A stretch of 64,000 nucleotides of DNA, taken from Marinomonas sp. KMM3893 (lineage in GTDB: Bacteria > Pseudomonadota > Gammaproteobacteria > Pseudomonadales > Marinomonadaceae). The DNA is taken from NCBI RefSeq assembly GCF_004352855.1, contig NZ_SJSC01000007.1:62001-126000 (forward strand), written 5' to 3'. The notes under the pieces are model-generated. The model was not told where the DNA came from, ran no database searches, and saw nothing but the letters and a program-made list of their open reading frames with translations. The position numbers and the translations under genes are program-made. Of this stretch, positions 48,634-58,868 are shown in pieces (position 1 is the stretch's first letter; every line of letters starts with the position of its first letter).

Positions 48634-48662
48634 AAAAGAGCGCCCTATGCTGGCGCTCTTTT
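48634..48662. terminator. Bidirectional intrinsic terminator between bioA and pomB
   Basis: An 11-base perfect stem (AAAAGAGCGCC / GGCGCTCTTTT) with a 7-base loop is flanked by an A-run on the left and a T-run on the right. It can stop transcription from both convergent genes. Confidence 0.9.
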
Positions 48663-48694
48663 TTTATTCTCTCATCGAGAAACGAGTCCTGTTG

Positions 48695-49690
48695 TTAAAA
48701 AATCTCACCCGGCGCTAAATTAAAGCGCTTGTCATCAAGGCTCGACTTATCCACCTCAACGGTATTGTTGTTTGCGTTACTTTTCGGCACTTGTGGACGC
48801 GCTAAATCATTTTGTTTAATCACAATTTCCACTCGGCGGTTGGTCGCCCTGTTGGCCGGACTATCATTTGGCACCAAAGGGCGCGTATCGGCAAAACCCG
48901 TTACCGCAAAACGATTCTGATTTAACTTGCCGGAAGCAAACAGCTCTTCGGCAACAGAGATAGCTCGAGCGGAAGACAGCTGCCAATTCGATTTAAAGCG
49001 TCGACTGTCAATGGGCACGTTATCCGTATGCCCTTCAACAGAAATAGAGCCTTTCACACCCACCAACAAATCCCGCACCATATCAATCACAGGAATAAAG
49101 TCATAATTTAGCTCAGCGGAGCCTGACTCAAACGTGCCTTTGTCTTTTAGACGTATGGTGATGGTTTGCTCTTGGGTTTCAACTTCGACCGTTCCTTTGG
49201 AGATTTCTTCACTCATCACCGAGGCTATTTGACGAGCATCGTCTTCGGTTTGCTGAATTTTCTTTTCGCGCTCTAAATCCGCTTTTGACTTATCCACAAA
49301 AACTTCTTGAGAAGGCTGTCCTGCGCCATCATGTTCGTTCATCTCCGCCGTCCCAGGCTTACACAACACTTCTAACGTATGATCAGGCTTGTCGTCCGCC
49401 TTTTGGCGAACTTCATTTATTGGCGTCGGTTCCGGCCGCCCCGGACTAAACTCTTGGGCAATAATAGAGGTTCCCATCGGAATACTTTCCGCTTCAATCT
49501 CTTTTTGCACACCAAAGGCTTCACGCATTGATCCGGCCAATTGCTTGAACTTTAAGACATCCATTTCTGCGAATGACAGCAGCAATACAAAGAAACACAT
49601 CAGCAACGACATCAAGTCGGCAAAGGTTCCCATGTAGGCCGGCAGCCCCTCTATACATTCAGGGCAGTCTTGTTCTTCTTCATCACTCAT
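48695..49690 (-). CDS. pomB: PomB, Na+-type flagellar stator subunit
   Basis: A 331-residue protein whose membrane helix GTFADLMSLLMCFFVLLLSF is the same as I recall for Vibrio PomB, with ion-binding Asp25 and Cys32. MGTSIIAQEFSPGRPEPTP is also shared. A C-terminal OmpA-like domain (about 175-300: SVEGHTDNVPIDS) anchors to peptidoglycan. Na+ use is inferred from this resemblance. The gap to pomA is 26 bases. Confidence 0.93.
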   Translation of the reverse strand: MSDEEEQDCPECIEGLPAYMGTFADLMSLLMCFFVLLLSFAEMDVLKFKQLAGSMREAFGVQKEIEAESIPMGTSIIAQEFSPGRPEPTPINEVRQKADDKPDHTLEVLCKPGTAEMNEHDGAGQPSQEVFVDKSKADLEREKKIQQTEDDARQIASVMSEEISKGTVEVETQEQTITIRLKDKGTFESGSAELNYDFIPVIDMVRDLLVGVKGSISVEGHTDNVPIDSRRFKSNWQLSSARAISVAEELFASGKLNQNRFAVTGFADTRPLVPNDSPANRATNRRVEIVIKQNDLARPQVPKSNANNNTVEVDKSSLDDKRFNLAPGEIF

Positions 49691-49716
49691 CCAATAACCC
49701 GACTACAGCTAAAAAG

Positions 49717-50472
49717 TTATTCACGTTCAATCCGCTTACCTTCGGCAATATAGGTTTTCAACACACCATCTACTACACGAGGGTTTTGCCCTGCTTGAAT
49801 CGCCAGTAAAGCTTCTAGAATCAATTTTTGACACATTAATTCTTCATTGGCTCGGTTCTGCAATTTTGCTTGGATCGGCAAACACACCATATTGGCTAAT
49901 GCCGCACCGTACAAAGTCGTCAGCAAGGCAACCGCCATGGCAGGTCCAATGGCCTTAGGGTCATCCATGTTGGCCAACATTTGCACCAACCCCACCAAGG
50001 TCCCAATCATCCCCATGGCTGGCCCAACGTCGCCAAATGCCTTAAAGACTTTCGCACCTGCATCATGACGAGCAAACGCCATATTCATATCATTAGAAAG
50101 CTGACTTTTCACCACAGAACCGTCATGCCCGTCCACCAGCATCTGAATGCCTTTAGACAAAAACGGATGACTCACTTCTTTGCCTTCAAGAGAAAGCAAT
50201 CCACCTTTACGCGCTTCATCGGCCAAACCGTAGATTTCATCGATTAACGTGTCTAACGGTGTGCTTTTGAACATGAAGGCTTTTGCGGCAACTTTACCTG
50301 CGCCAAGAAACTGCCCGAGAGGATATTGAATAAGCACAACAAAAGTGGAACCAATCAATACAATCAACACAGAGGCGGGGTCTAAAAACATCCCTGCTGA
50401 GCCGCCTAACAGAATAGCCATTAAAACAATGACAAAAGAGCCGACCAACCCAATTAACGTTGCGATATCCAC
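49717..50472 (-). CDS. pomA: PomA, Na+-type flagellar stator subunit
   Basis: A 251-residue MotA-family protein with four membrane segments. Landmarks are MDIATLIGLVGSF, FGDVGPAMGMIGTLVGLVQML and LLTTLYGAALANMVCLPI. It pairs with PomB to conduct ions and push FliG. Together with MotCD the organism has two stator types for what appears to be one flagellar system in view. The two MotA-type proteins are clearly different in sequence. Confidence 0.93.
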   Translation of the reverse strand: MDIATLIGLVGSFVIVLMAILLGGSAGMFLDPASVLIVLIGSTFVVLIQYPLGQFLGAGKVAAKAFMFKSTPLDTLIDEIYGLADEARKGGLLSLEGKEVSHPFLSKGIQMLVDGHDGSVVKSQLSNDMNMAFARHDAGAKVFKAFGDVGPAMGMIGTLVGLVQMLANMDDPKAIGPAMAVALLTTLYGAALANMVCLPIQAKLQNRANEELMCQKLILEALLAIQAGQNPRVVDGVLKTYIAEGKRIERE

Positions 50473-50644
50473 ACACGTCTCCTACCAAAAAAGCTATAAT
50501 AAACACAGTTTAACTAATTCTAAACGAAAGAATATAAAAAGGATCAGATCTTTGATCAGTATTTTTGTAATTTCTACAGAGCTGATACTCGAAGAATTTA
50601 TCATTTTCTGTTACAAATTATCGTGATACCCAAGAGAATTAATC

Positions 50645-50887
50645 ATGCCTCGTAAAAACAGCGTCCGTCATTTCGAAGAAAACCTAAACGAGCTAGACAG
50701 CATAGTGGCTCAATTAGAATCTAATCAGTTACCACTCGAAGAAGCCTTAAAGGCCTTTGAAAAAGGGGTTAAAATTAGTCAGGATTGCCAATCCGTACTC
50801 ACTCAAGCTGAGCAAAAGGTTCAAATATTGCTCGATAAGCAAGATGGCGAACACTTAGAACCCTTTGATCCGGAATCTGCTTCGTGA
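50645..50887 (+). CDS. xseB: XseB, exodeoxyribonuclease VII small subunit
   Basis: An 80-residue helical protein with the family pattern FEENLNELDSIVAQLESNQLPLEEALKAFEKGVK, cited as landmark. It joins the large subunit XseA (not in window) in single-strand exonuclease VII. It overlaps ispA by 4 bases; xseB-ispA-dxs is a common gammaproteobacterial operon. Confidence 0.95.
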   Translation: MPRKNSVRHFEENLNELDSIVAQLESNQLPLEEALKAFEKGVKISQDCQSVLTQAEQKVQILLDKQDGEHLEPFDPESAS

Positions 50888-51765
50888 ATTTAGACCAGTT
50901 TTCTCAATACGCTTGCCAACGCGTCGACTCTTTTCTTAAGCAGCAATTAGATATTTACCCGCCAGCGGTAAATTTGCAAGAAGCGATGTCTTATAGCTTA
51001 TTTAATGGCGGAAAACGCATTAGACCCATGCTAACGTACGCGACCGCGGCCTTGTTTGCCGAGCCTAATGCGTTAACCGATGCCAGTGCGGCGGCCATTG
51101 AATCTATCCATGCCTATTCATTGATCCACGATGACTTGCCCGCGATGGACGACGACGACTTACGCCGAGGAAAACCCACCTGCCATATTCAGTTTGACGA
51201 AGCAACCGCGATCCTAGCCGGCGATGCTCTACAGACGTTCGCGTTTGAATTGCTCAGCGCACCGTCATTAAACAATGCTAAGATACAACTTCAACTGATT
51301 CGTGAATTATCTCTCGCCTCCGGTAGACATGGCATGATTACCGGCCAAATGATTGATCTTGCCAATGTTGATCAAACCATTTCCATTGAAACACTAGAAC
51401 AGATGCATGCCCATAAAACCGGTGCTCTGATTCGTGCCAGTGTTCGCATGGGCGCGCTCAGTACCGAGCAAGCCAGTGCCCAGCAGTTAGCCGCACTGGA
51501 TGCGTACGCCAAAGCAATCGGGTTGGCCTTTCAAGTGCAAGACGACATCATTGATATCACCAGTGATACGCAAACACTCGGAAAAACACAGTTTTCGGAT
51601 GAAGAGGCCAACAAGCCAACTTACCCTAAACTGCTTGGCCTCGAAGGCGCTACCGCTTTGGCAAAACAGCTGCATGATCAAGCAATTGAGGATATTTCCT
51701 CATTTGGAGAGGCCGCGCAGCCGTTAGTTGAGCTTGCAAACTATATTATTGGTCGCAACCACTGA
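50884..51765 (+). CDS. ispA: IspA, farnesyl diphosphate synthase
   Basis: A 293-residue polyprenyl synthase. The first Asp-rich motif is DDLPAMDDDDLRRGKP and the second is VQDDIIDI. It condenses isopentenyl diphosphate with dimethylallyl and geranyl diphosphate to make C15 farnesyl diphosphate. The GTG start overlaps the xseB stop (GTGA). Length is usual for the bacterial enzyme. Confidence 0.96.
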   Translation: MNLDQFSQYACQRVDSFLKQQLDIYPPAVNLQEAMSYSLFNGGKRIRPMLTYATAALFAEPNALTDASAAAIESIHAYSLIHDDLPAMDDDDLRRGKPTCHIQFDEATAILAGDALQTFAFELLSAPSLNNAKIQLQLIRELSLASGRHGMITGQMIDLANVDQTISIETLEQMHAHKTGALIRASVRMGALSTEQASAQQLAALDAYAKAIGLAFQVQDDIIDITSDTQTLGKTQFSDEEANKPTYPKLLGLEGATALAKQLHDQAIEDISSFGEAAQPLVELANYIIGRNH

Positions 51766-51818
51766 TATACTAGCGCGTTAATTATTTCGCTTTAATTTAT
51801 GAGACCTTACTGGTGCCC

Positions 51819-53705
51819 ATGTTCGAAGAAATCCCAACCTCGCGTCCCAACACGCCACTATTAGATAAGGTGAATGCGCCGTCAGATTTGCGCGCATTGA
51901 AAAAAGAGCAACTGCCTCTTCTAGTACGCGAACTGCGCGAATTTATGCTTTTCAGCGTTGGTCAAACTGGCGGACATTTTGGTGCAGGCCTAGGCGTTGT
52001 CGAACTGACCGTCGCTCTACATTATTTATTTAACACGCCTGAAGACCGTATTGTTTGGGATGTGGGCCATCAGGCTTACCCTCACAAAATTCTCACCGGT
52101 CGCCGCGATGCGTTATTGACCATAAGACAAGAAAACGGCATTTCTGGTTTTCCAAAGCGAGAAGAAAGCGAATACGACACCTTTGGTGTCGGCCATTCAA
52201 GTACCTCTATTGGTGCCGCGCTGGGCATGTCGCTAGCCGCTCGCCAATTAAAAACAGGCCGTAAAGCCGTTGCCGTGATTGGCGATGGCGCTATGTCTGC
52301 CGGCATGGCATTCGAAGCGTTAAACCACGCAGGCGATGTAAAAGCCGATATGCTGGTAATTCTCAACGACAATGAAATGTCTATTTCAAAACCCGTTGGC
52401 GCGCTATCGAGTTATTTTGCCCGCATGTGGGCCAGTAAAACCTATGAAAACCTTCGTGAAGGCGGCCGTAAAGTTTTCTCTGGCTTGCCATCTGCGTTGG
52501 AGCTGGCACGTAAAGCAGAAGAGCACATGAAAGGTCTGGTTTCACCTGGCACCTTGTTTGAAGAGCTCGGCTTTAATTATATTGGGCCTATTGATGGTCA
52601 CGATATGGACCACTTATTGACCACGATCGCAAACCTAAAAGATCGATCCGGCCCACAATTTCTTCATGTGATCACCAAAAAAGGCAAAGGCTTTGAGCCT
52701 GCCGAGGGTGACCCGATCGGCTACCATGCGATCAATAAGACAGAACCAGATAGCCCATCCACGTCCCCAAAAGTTAAATTGCCGAAGTATTGCAATGTTT
52801 TTGGTCAATGGGTGTGCGATGCGGCCGAGCAAGATAACAAGCTTGTCGCCATCACCCCTGCAATGAAAGAAGGCTCTGACCTCATTGAGTTTGCTGAGCG
52901 TTTTCCACAGCGTTATTTCGATGTGGCCATCGCGGAACAACACGCCGTTACTCTGGCGGCAGGCATGGCCTGTGATGGGGTAAAACCCGTTGTGGCGATT
53001 TATTCGACCTTTCTGCAACGCGCCTATGACCAGCTGATTCACGATGTTGCATTGCAGAATTTAGATGTGTTGTTTGCCATCGATCGGGCTGGACTCGTCG
53101 GTGAAGACGGTCCGACTCACGCCGGCGTCTATGACCTTAGCTACTTGCGGTGCATTCCAAATATGGTCGTCATGGCACCATCTGATGAAGATGAATGCCG
53201 TAAAATGCTGCAAACCGGGTATCAATATAACGGCCCTGCCGCAGTACGCTACCCTCGAGGAACCGGACGTGGCGTAACCATAGAACCTACCCTTAGCACA
53301 CTAGAAATTGGCAAGGCCCGCACCTTACACAGCGGCGAATCTGGCATTGTTATCTGCGCTTTTGGTCGCCCCACTTATGACGCGCTACAAGCGGCACAAA
53401 ACTTAGATGCCACCTTGCTGGATATGCGCTTCGTCAAACCAATAGATCAAGCAGCTTTGCTGGCGCAAGCAGACGCGAAACTAATGGTCACTGTGGAAGA
53501 GAATGCCATCATGGGCGGCGCAGGATCCGCCGTTAGTGAGTTTTACTTGTCTCAAAACATTACCATGTCGACCCTTCATATTGGCCTGCCGGACCAATAT
53601 GAAGAACACGCCAGCCACAGCGCCATGCTAAGGCACGTTGGCTTAGATGCCGATGGCATAGAAAGACAAATCAAACAAAGATTGGCTGAAATAGCAAAAG
53701 GGTAA
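51819..53705 (+). CDS. dxs: Dxs, 1-deoxy-D-xylulose-5-phosphate synthase
   Basis: About 628 residues. The thiamine diphosphate site is [18 protein letters not shown], with [14 protein letters not shown] before it and the transketolase-type region [23 protein letters not shown] after it. It makes DXP from pyruvate and glyceraldehyde 3-phosphate, the first step of the MEP isoprenoid pathway, so it feeds IspA. ATG 51819 is preferred over GTG 51813. A terminator follows the stop. Confidence 0.97.
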   Translation: MFEEIPTSRPNTPLLDKVNAPSDLRALKKEQLPLLVRELREFMLFSVGQTGGHFGAGLGVVELTVALHYLFNTPEDRIVWDVGHQAYPHKILTGRRDALLTIRQENGISGFPKREESEYDTFGVGHSSTSIGAALGMSLAARQLKTGRKAVAVIGDGAMSAGMAFEALNHAGDVKADMLVILNDNEMSISKPVGALSSYFARMWASKTYENLREGGRKVFSGLPSALELARKAEEHMKGLVSPGTLFEELGFNYIGPIDGHDMDHLLTTIANLKDRSGPQFLHVITKKGKGFEPAEGDPIGYHAINKTEPDSPSTSPKVKLPKYCNVFGQWVCDAAEQDNKLVAITPAMKEGSDLIEFAERFPQRYFDVAIAEQHAVTLAAGMACDGVKPVVAIYSTFLQRAYDQLIHDVALQNLDVLFAIDRAGLVGEDGPTHAGVYDLSYLRCIPNMVVMAPSDEDECRKMLQTGYQYNGPAAVRYPRGTGRGVTIEPTLSTLEIGKARTLHSGESGIVICAFGRPTYDALQAAQNLDATLLDMRFVKPIDQAALLAQADAKLMVTVEENAIMGGAGSAVSEFYLSQNITMSTLHIGLPDQYEEHASHSAMLRHVGLDADGIERQIKQRLAEIAKG

Positions 53706-53746
53706 ACTCACCCCAAGCGATTCAACGAACATCACTTAACATAAAG

Positions 53747-53774
53747 AACCAACAGCCCGCCTGTTGGTTTTTTT
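53747..53774 (+). terminator. Intrinsic terminator after dxs
   Basis: A 9-base stem (AACCAACAG / CTGTTGGTT) with a 5-base loop is followed by a run of T. It ends the xseB-ispA-dxs unit and separates it from the convergent amidase gene. Confidence 0.88.
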
Positions 53775-53804
53775 ATGTCAGTCGTTTTGCAAGGCCAGAA
53801 AAAA

Positions 53805-54965
53805 CTAGCCTACGATCAAGTTACGCTCTGGAATGTTGTGTAAACAATAATGCGTAATGCCTTCATGCAGGGCGCTGGCAATCTTATTTTGGAAAGCCTT
53901 AGTTCGAAGTTTCTTCTCTTCGTGTGGGTTAGAGATAAACGCCGTTTCCACCAAGGCAGACGGAATATCCGGTGACTTAAGAACCGCAAAAGCCGCCCTT
54001 TCAACCCGTTTATGCAGCACTTTTTCTGTTTTAGCAAGATTGCTAATCACAGTGTTCGCCAGATCCGTACTGGCTTGTAAGGTGCCTGTTTGAGATAAAT
54101 CGAGCAATACCTTAGCCAGCATATTGTCTTTGGTATTTAACGATACGCCACCAATTAGATCCGAATTATTCTCTCTATGCGCCAAGCGTCGCGCCATCAC
54201 GCTCGTCGCGCCTTTATTAGACAAGATATACACAGAAGAACCTCGTACCGAACGGTCTTCACAGGCATCGGCATGCACAGAAACAAAAATATCCGCCTTA
54301 TGTTTATGCGCGATATTGACCCTATCACGCAATGGAATAAACACATCTTTGTCCCGCGTCATAATGACTTTAAAGCCTTGCGTGCGGTTTAACTTTTCGC
54401 GCAGCATACGCCCAATGGCCAATACCACGTCTTTTTCATGGGTACCGTGTTTGCCCGTTGCTCCTGGGTCTTTGCCGCCGTGACCTGGGTCCACAACAAC
54501 AATAATGTCACGCTTTTCGGGCTGCCTTGTGGCCACTTTATGTTGCACCACAACAGAATCTGTCAGCGTTATTATCAGTTCATTATGACGCGCACCACGA
54601 CGAACCGAGGTGGAGTTAAAGGCAATGTGCTTTTCTAAATCAAACACCAGGCGCAAAGTATCCCCATGGTGAATGGCCCAACGCACATCTTTAAAAAGCC
54701 CTAATTTGTGGAGCGATTTAACAGCATAGGCATTTTTTGTTTGCGGCAGATCCACCACTAAGCGTTCAGGATTCTTTAACGTGAAGACCTTGTAATGAGG
54801 CGTATGAGTCAACTTCAGGGTGAGGTGCGCGTTGCTCCCTTTGCGGTATGTGGCTATTTCTTCTAGAGTGTTGCCTTGTTCTGCAAACCCAGAAACAGGC
54901 AAAAGAGTGGCACAAGAGGCCAATAAAAAACGTCGAATGAAAGTACGTCGAGTGCTGCTTGTCAT
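53805..54965 (-). CDS. amiC: AmiC-type N-acetylmuramoyl-L-alanine amidase with Tat signal
   Basis: A 386-residue protein. The N-terminus carries a twin-arginine signal (TRRTFIRRFLLASC, then a cut near GFA-EQ). An AMIN domain (about 38-130) targets it in the cell wall, and the zinc amidase domain (about 155-375) has VDPGHGGKDPGATG, SVHADA and the catalytic Glu in LVETAFISNP. It cleaves septal peptidoglycan during cell separation. The amiA/amiC choice is uncertain. Confidence 0.9.
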   Translation of the reverse strand: MTSSTRRTFIRRFLLASCATLLPVSGFAEQGNTLEEIATYRKGSNAHLTLKLTHTPHYKVFTLKNPERLVVDLPQTKNAYAVKSLHKLGLFKDVRWAIHHGDTLRLVFDLEKHIAFNSTSVRRGARHNELIITLTDSVVVQHKVATRQPEKRDIIVVVDPGHGGKDPGATGKHGTHEKDVVLAIGRMLREKLNRTQGFKVIMTRDKDVFIPLRDRVNIAHKHKADIFVSVHADACEDRSVRGSSVYILSNKGATSVMARRLAHRENNSDLIGGVSLNTKDNMLAKVLLDLSQTGTLQASTDLANTVISNLAKTEKVLHKRVERAAFAVLKSPDIPSALVETAFISNPHEEKKLRTKAFQNKIASALHEGITHYCLHNIPERNLIVG

Positions 54966-55134
54966 AGGTGATACGTGATTAATTAAAAGAAGTTAGTTGT
55001 GTAATGAAAATCAACACAAGGTGTTACAAAGTAACAAATACCCAATCAGATATCAAAAACAGAGTATGAGCTTTACACAAACCTCAAACTTCACAAACTT
55101 CAGTAAACGCGTATTTTGCCCTCTTTATTCAGAC

Positions 55135-55161
55135 AAAAAAAGCCCCGCTTCACAGCAGGGC
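55135..55161 (-). terminator. Intrinsic terminator after the MHS transporter gene
   Basis: On the minus strand an 8-base stem (GCCCTGCT / AGCGGGGC, one G-U pair) with a 4-base loop runs into a T-run. It lies about 30 bases after the transporter stop codon. Confidence 0.8.
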
Positions 55162-55190
55162 CTTATAAACGCATTGTGTCTAGGGATTCA

Positions 55191-56534
55191 TCACGCAGGA
55201 ACGGTAATCAAATCCAAGCGTTGACGAAAACGCATCACAGCCAAACCAGCCAAAACGCCGACACCACATACAAAGGCGACGTAATAAGCAGGTGAAAGTG
55301 GGTCTTCACGTAACATCAAGCTAACCACCATTGGCGTTGTTCCACCAAAAATGGCATACGCCACATTGTAAGAGAACGACAAGCCTGAAAAACGGATCGC
55401 CGCTGGGAAGCTCTTCACCGCAATCGCCGGCACAACCCCTACCAGTCCAGTGAAGAAGCCGACTAAGGCATACAATGGGAACAAGTACGTTGTGTCATGC
55501 AGCATGGTGCTATAGAAAACCCAGTAACTGATGGCCAAGCCAATACTGAAAATAATCATGATAGGACCATTACCAAAACGGTCTGCCAAAGCACCACAAA
55601 CCACAGAGCCAATCACCACAAAAATAATTGCTAAGCTGTTGGCTTCTAAAGACAGTTTTGCGTCCAGATGAATCAGCTTTTGCAACAAAGATGGCGTCAT
55701 CAATACGGTTACAACCACCGCTGCTGTCAGCACCCAAGTTACCGCCATAGACACAGCCACTGAAGGCGCATGGTTTTTCAGCACGGTTTTAATTGGCAAC
55801 TCAACCGCCAATTCTTGGCTTTCCTGCATTTCTTTGAAGATTGGCGTTTCTTGTAACCAGCGACGCAAGTACATTGCGATAAAGCCGAACACACCACCCA
55901 ACAAGAAAGGAAAACGCCAAGCGTAATCAGAAATCTCATCCGCTGTGTAAACCGTATGCATACCTGTTGCAATCAAAGAGCCAATCAAAATACCAGCAAC
56001 CAATCCTGCAGACAGAATGCCACACGCTAAACCAACATGACGTTTGGAGACGTGCTCAGTAACAAATACCCAAGCTCCAGGCGCTTCACCACCAATCGCT
56101 GCACCTTGTAACACACGGAAGAAAAGTAATAACAGCGGCGCGGCAATGCCAATGGTTTCATAAGTTGGCATTAAACCAATGGCAAACGTTGGAATAGCCA
56201 TCAGCAAGATACTCATCATAAACATACGTTTACGACCAAGAATATCGCCAAAGTGCGCCATGATAATGCCACCCAAAGGACGCGCTAAATAACCCGCAGC
56301 GAAAATCCCGTAGGTTTGTACTTGGCGAAGCCACTCTGGCATGTCGGTTGGAAAGAACAAACTACCAACGACATTGGCAAAATAGACAAAAATAACAAAA
56401 TCATAAAACTCGAGCGCGCCACCGAGCGCCGATAAGCTTAATGTTTTGGCATCGTTTTTATTCAATCTGCGATGCGGATCGGACTGACCATCAGCATCAC
56501 CATTTAGATGAGTATTATTAGGTTTTGAGTTCAT
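55191..56534 (-). CDS. MFS transporter of the metabolite:H+ symporter (MHS) type
   Basis: A 447-residue protein with 12 predicted membrane segments. MHS-type signatures are [13 protein letters not shown] near the first helix, [21 protein letters not shown] in the loop between helices 2 and 3, and [14 protein letters not shown]. Relatives carry citrate, proline/betaine, shikimate or dicarboxylates; the substrate cannot be read from sequence. It stands alone with its own terminator. Confidence 0.85.
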
Positions 56535-57324
56535 GATTATTTTATTAACAGCTACTGTTTGTTTGAGACTTTTGTTTAAGGTAATCCGCTATAAACCCGC
56601 ACCATTATTATTTAATTCGTTTCAGTGTCGTGTTTTATTTTATAGCAGGGGGAATGAATACTACTGAGGCTTTTCCATAAAAGAAAGACGTATTGTGCAT
56701 TTTCTCGTCGTTCGTCTAGGCGAAACGCAACAAGTGAAAAGCTAGACCGATTCGAAAGAAAATAATTCATGTTAGAACAGGAGGATAAAGCGTATTAATA
56801 CAAACCCAAAAGCACCTTACAGGGCAGCAACAAGGTGCTTTCAAGGAACAAATCCATCCCCTGTGGCGCCGCGGCTTTTAGTCGCTAGAGAAATCTGCTT
56901 CTTTGTGTTTTCAGGCTTTCAACAGTAACTGTGTCAACGTTATCACGGCTAATCTCTGTCATTGGAGGTTTTAGTCGTTTAATTGCTCGACATGTCATCA
57001 CGTAAATATCCATATATTGAATACGTTAAACACAATAAACTGAGTGATTAAGAAGGTTAACCAGCAAGCCCAAAGATACCGTGCATTTACCTATTTTGAC
57101 GACTCGTAAGCAGTCACCATAAAGCCATTGGTAAATGGCACCACTTTATTAAAGCGCGGCGGTTATAGAACAGCCATGAATTCAATCGCCAACTTAATGT
57201 CTGTCTAAAAAAACAAAAAACGTTCTCTTTTTTGCCTTTATTGACCACTTTAGACAAATCCCTCTTGCCTCTTTAAGTACTCTCCTTTACATTCAAAAAG
57301 CTTAACTTTTTCAAGGAGATAAAA
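56535..57324. other. Gene-poor stretch of 790 bases with hairpin and a possible gene remnant
   Basis: No credible full gene was found. A 10-base hairpin (56809-56818 with 56832-56841) has a T-rich flank on the minus side. Just upstream of it in that direction is a 42-codon minus frame (57013 to 56885) whose end, RLKPPMTEISRDN, looks like a real protein C-terminus. A further inverted repeat pairs 57081-57091 with 57130-57141. The AT-rich last 130 bases probably carry the promoter of the lipoprotein gene. Confidence 0.45.
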
Positions 57325-57588
57325 ATGTATAAAGCACTATTCATCGCTTCTTCCGCACTATTATTAACCGCATGTTCTGGCGCCAATGTAACCAGTCAAA
57401 TCCGTGATTTTGATGCCACGACACCAGAAAAAATGATGCGCTGTGTGACGGTTGAAACAGGTGATTCTGACACCAATGAAGAATTAAAAGCTTACGATGG
57501 TTGGACCATGGTTTATGCATCTGAATACACCACAGATAATAAAGCCACAACAGAACTTACCATGTGCTTCGAAAAATCTGCTCAGTAA
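57325..57588 (+). CDS. Small lipoprotein of unknown function
   Basis: An 87-residue protein with a lipoprotein signal peptide. The lipobox is LTAC, with the acylated Cys17. The mature part of about 70 residues has two further cysteines (CVTV and MCFE), which could form a disulfide. A strong AAGGAG site lies 6 bases before the ATG. I do not recognise the family. The gene stands alone between the gene-poor stretch and a terminator-like hairpin. Confidence 0.8.
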   Translation: MYKALFIASSALLLTACSGANVTSQIRDFDATTPEKMMRCVTVETGDSDTNEELKAYDGWTMVYASEYTTDNKATTELTMCFEKSAQ

Positions 57589-57603
57589 TTTTGGCATTTA
57601 AAA

Positions 57604-57630
57604 TGGCGGGTCACGAAATAGCACCCGCCA
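57604..57630. terminator. Hairpin between convergent lipoprotein and VOC genes
   Basis: An 8-base GC-rich stem (TGGCGGGT / ACCCGCCA) with an 11-base loop, flanked by AAA on the left and CTTT on the right. The T-runs are short on both sides, so it is a modest bidirectional terminator. Confidence 0.6.
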
Positions 57631-57655
57631 CTTTAAACAAAGAAGACAATTAGAA

Positions 57656-58045
57656 CTACTGGTTAGACAAAAAACACGTAGCGCAGATTTTATTACCTGA
57701 TGGATCACGTAAATACGCTAAATACAGCTTTCTAGTGCCATTTTCTCTTATTCCTGGCGCTGATTCACAGGCTTCACCACCCGCTGCAACACCAGCAGCA
57801 TGCCATGCATCGACTAATTCTGGAGTCGTTGCTTTAAAGCCTATCGTCGAGCCATTTCCGTACGTGGCCGCTTCCCCATTAATGGGCTTAGTAATGGCAA
57901 ACGCACCGCTTTCACTAAAGTAAAAGAAACGCTGGTTAGACTCGTCAACAACCGCAGGCTCAAACCCCAACACACCTAAGATGGCATCATAGAAAACTTT
58001 CGACTTTTCAATGTCATTCGTACCGAGCATTACATGACTGAACAT
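57656..58045 (-). CDS. VOC family (glyoxalase-like) protein
   Basis: About 129 residues with the two-module VOC fold. It begins MFSHVMLGTNDIEKSKVFYDAIL, where His4 is a likely metal ligand, and ends with YLAYLRDPSGNKICA. Family members are glyoxalases, dioxygenases and resistance proteins; the substrate is unknown. The ATG at 58045 with AGG upstream is preferred over the longer frame starting at 58144, whose added residues do not look coding. Confidence 0.85.
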   Translation of the reverse strand: MFSHVMLGTNDIEKSKVFYDAILGVLGFEPAVVDESNQRFFYFSESGAFAITKPINGEAATYGNGSTIGFKATTPELVDAWHAAGVAAGGEACESAPGIRENGTRKLYLAYLRDPSGNKICATCFLSNQ

Positions 58046-58234
58046 AACTACAACCTCGTGATAATGAACGCGATAATACAATCGCTTAGGGTCAGATGAA
58101 GCACAGCTACTTTCTCTAAAGCACTGCCATTTCATGTGAATCACATCATAATATATAAAAACACGTTTGTATCACCTGCCATAAAGGTCAATGTTAGGCT
58201 GTCTTTTGTCTGCCAAACAGCGTGGCTTTTGACG

Positions 58235-58582
58235 TTACGACACCCCGCGCGGTGCAAACATGATAATGGCCATGCCCACCAGTGCCACTCCCGAACCAAC
58301 CAAATCCCATGCGGTAGGACGAATGCCATCCACCGCCCAGAGCCACAATATCGCGGTAAAAATATACACACCACCATACGCAGCATACACTCGCCCAGCA
58401 GCAGAAGGATGCAGGGTAAGCAACCACGCAAATGCGATTAAACTCAGCGCGGCAGGCAGCAATAACCATATCGATTTACCTTCTCGTAACCACAGATAAG
58501 GAAGGTAACAACCAATAATTTCAGCCAGTGCGGTCACCATAAAAAGACCGACTGTTTTTAACTCAGGCATAGCATTCAACAC
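58235..58582 (-). CDS. YnfA/UPF0060 family membrane protein
   Basis: A 115-residue protein with four membrane segments. Family landmarks are [37 protein letters not shown] and [17 protein letters not shown]. The protein resembles small multidrug transporters in topology, but no function is established. AAGG lies 6 bases before the ATG. No obvious partner gene is adjacent. Confidence 0.9.
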   Translation of the reverse strand: MLNAMPELKTVGLFMVTALAEIIGCYLPYLWLREGKSIWLLLPAALSLIAFAWLLTLHPSAAGRVYAAYGGVYIFTAILWLWAVDGIRPTAWDLVGSGVALVGMAIIMFAPRGVS

Positions 58583-58868
58583 CTTAAAAAAACACGTGAG
58601 ACAACACCGCCGTTAATCGGCAATGCAAAAGAAAACGCAATGACGAGATTCACCGCATTAGCTACCAAGATCAACAAAGTGAACGCCAGTCTAAATACCA
58701 TAACCTGAAATAACAAAGCCAGGGCCCAAGATGACAAAACCAAACCGAAAATAACGCCTTAGCCAAAGAGAAACGCCATCGTTAGATAGCACATTATTTA
58801 TCCATTTCCAGCACCAAGTTCCGCTATAGTAAGCATCATTCGTCGTTTTCACCATATGGACATTACTT

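Noticed and set aside
58576..58701. A 41-codon minus frame encoding one hydrophobic helix, overlapping the ynfA start
   Set aside because: No convincing ribosome binding site, and it has no recognisable relative. It could be chance in an AT-rich gap.
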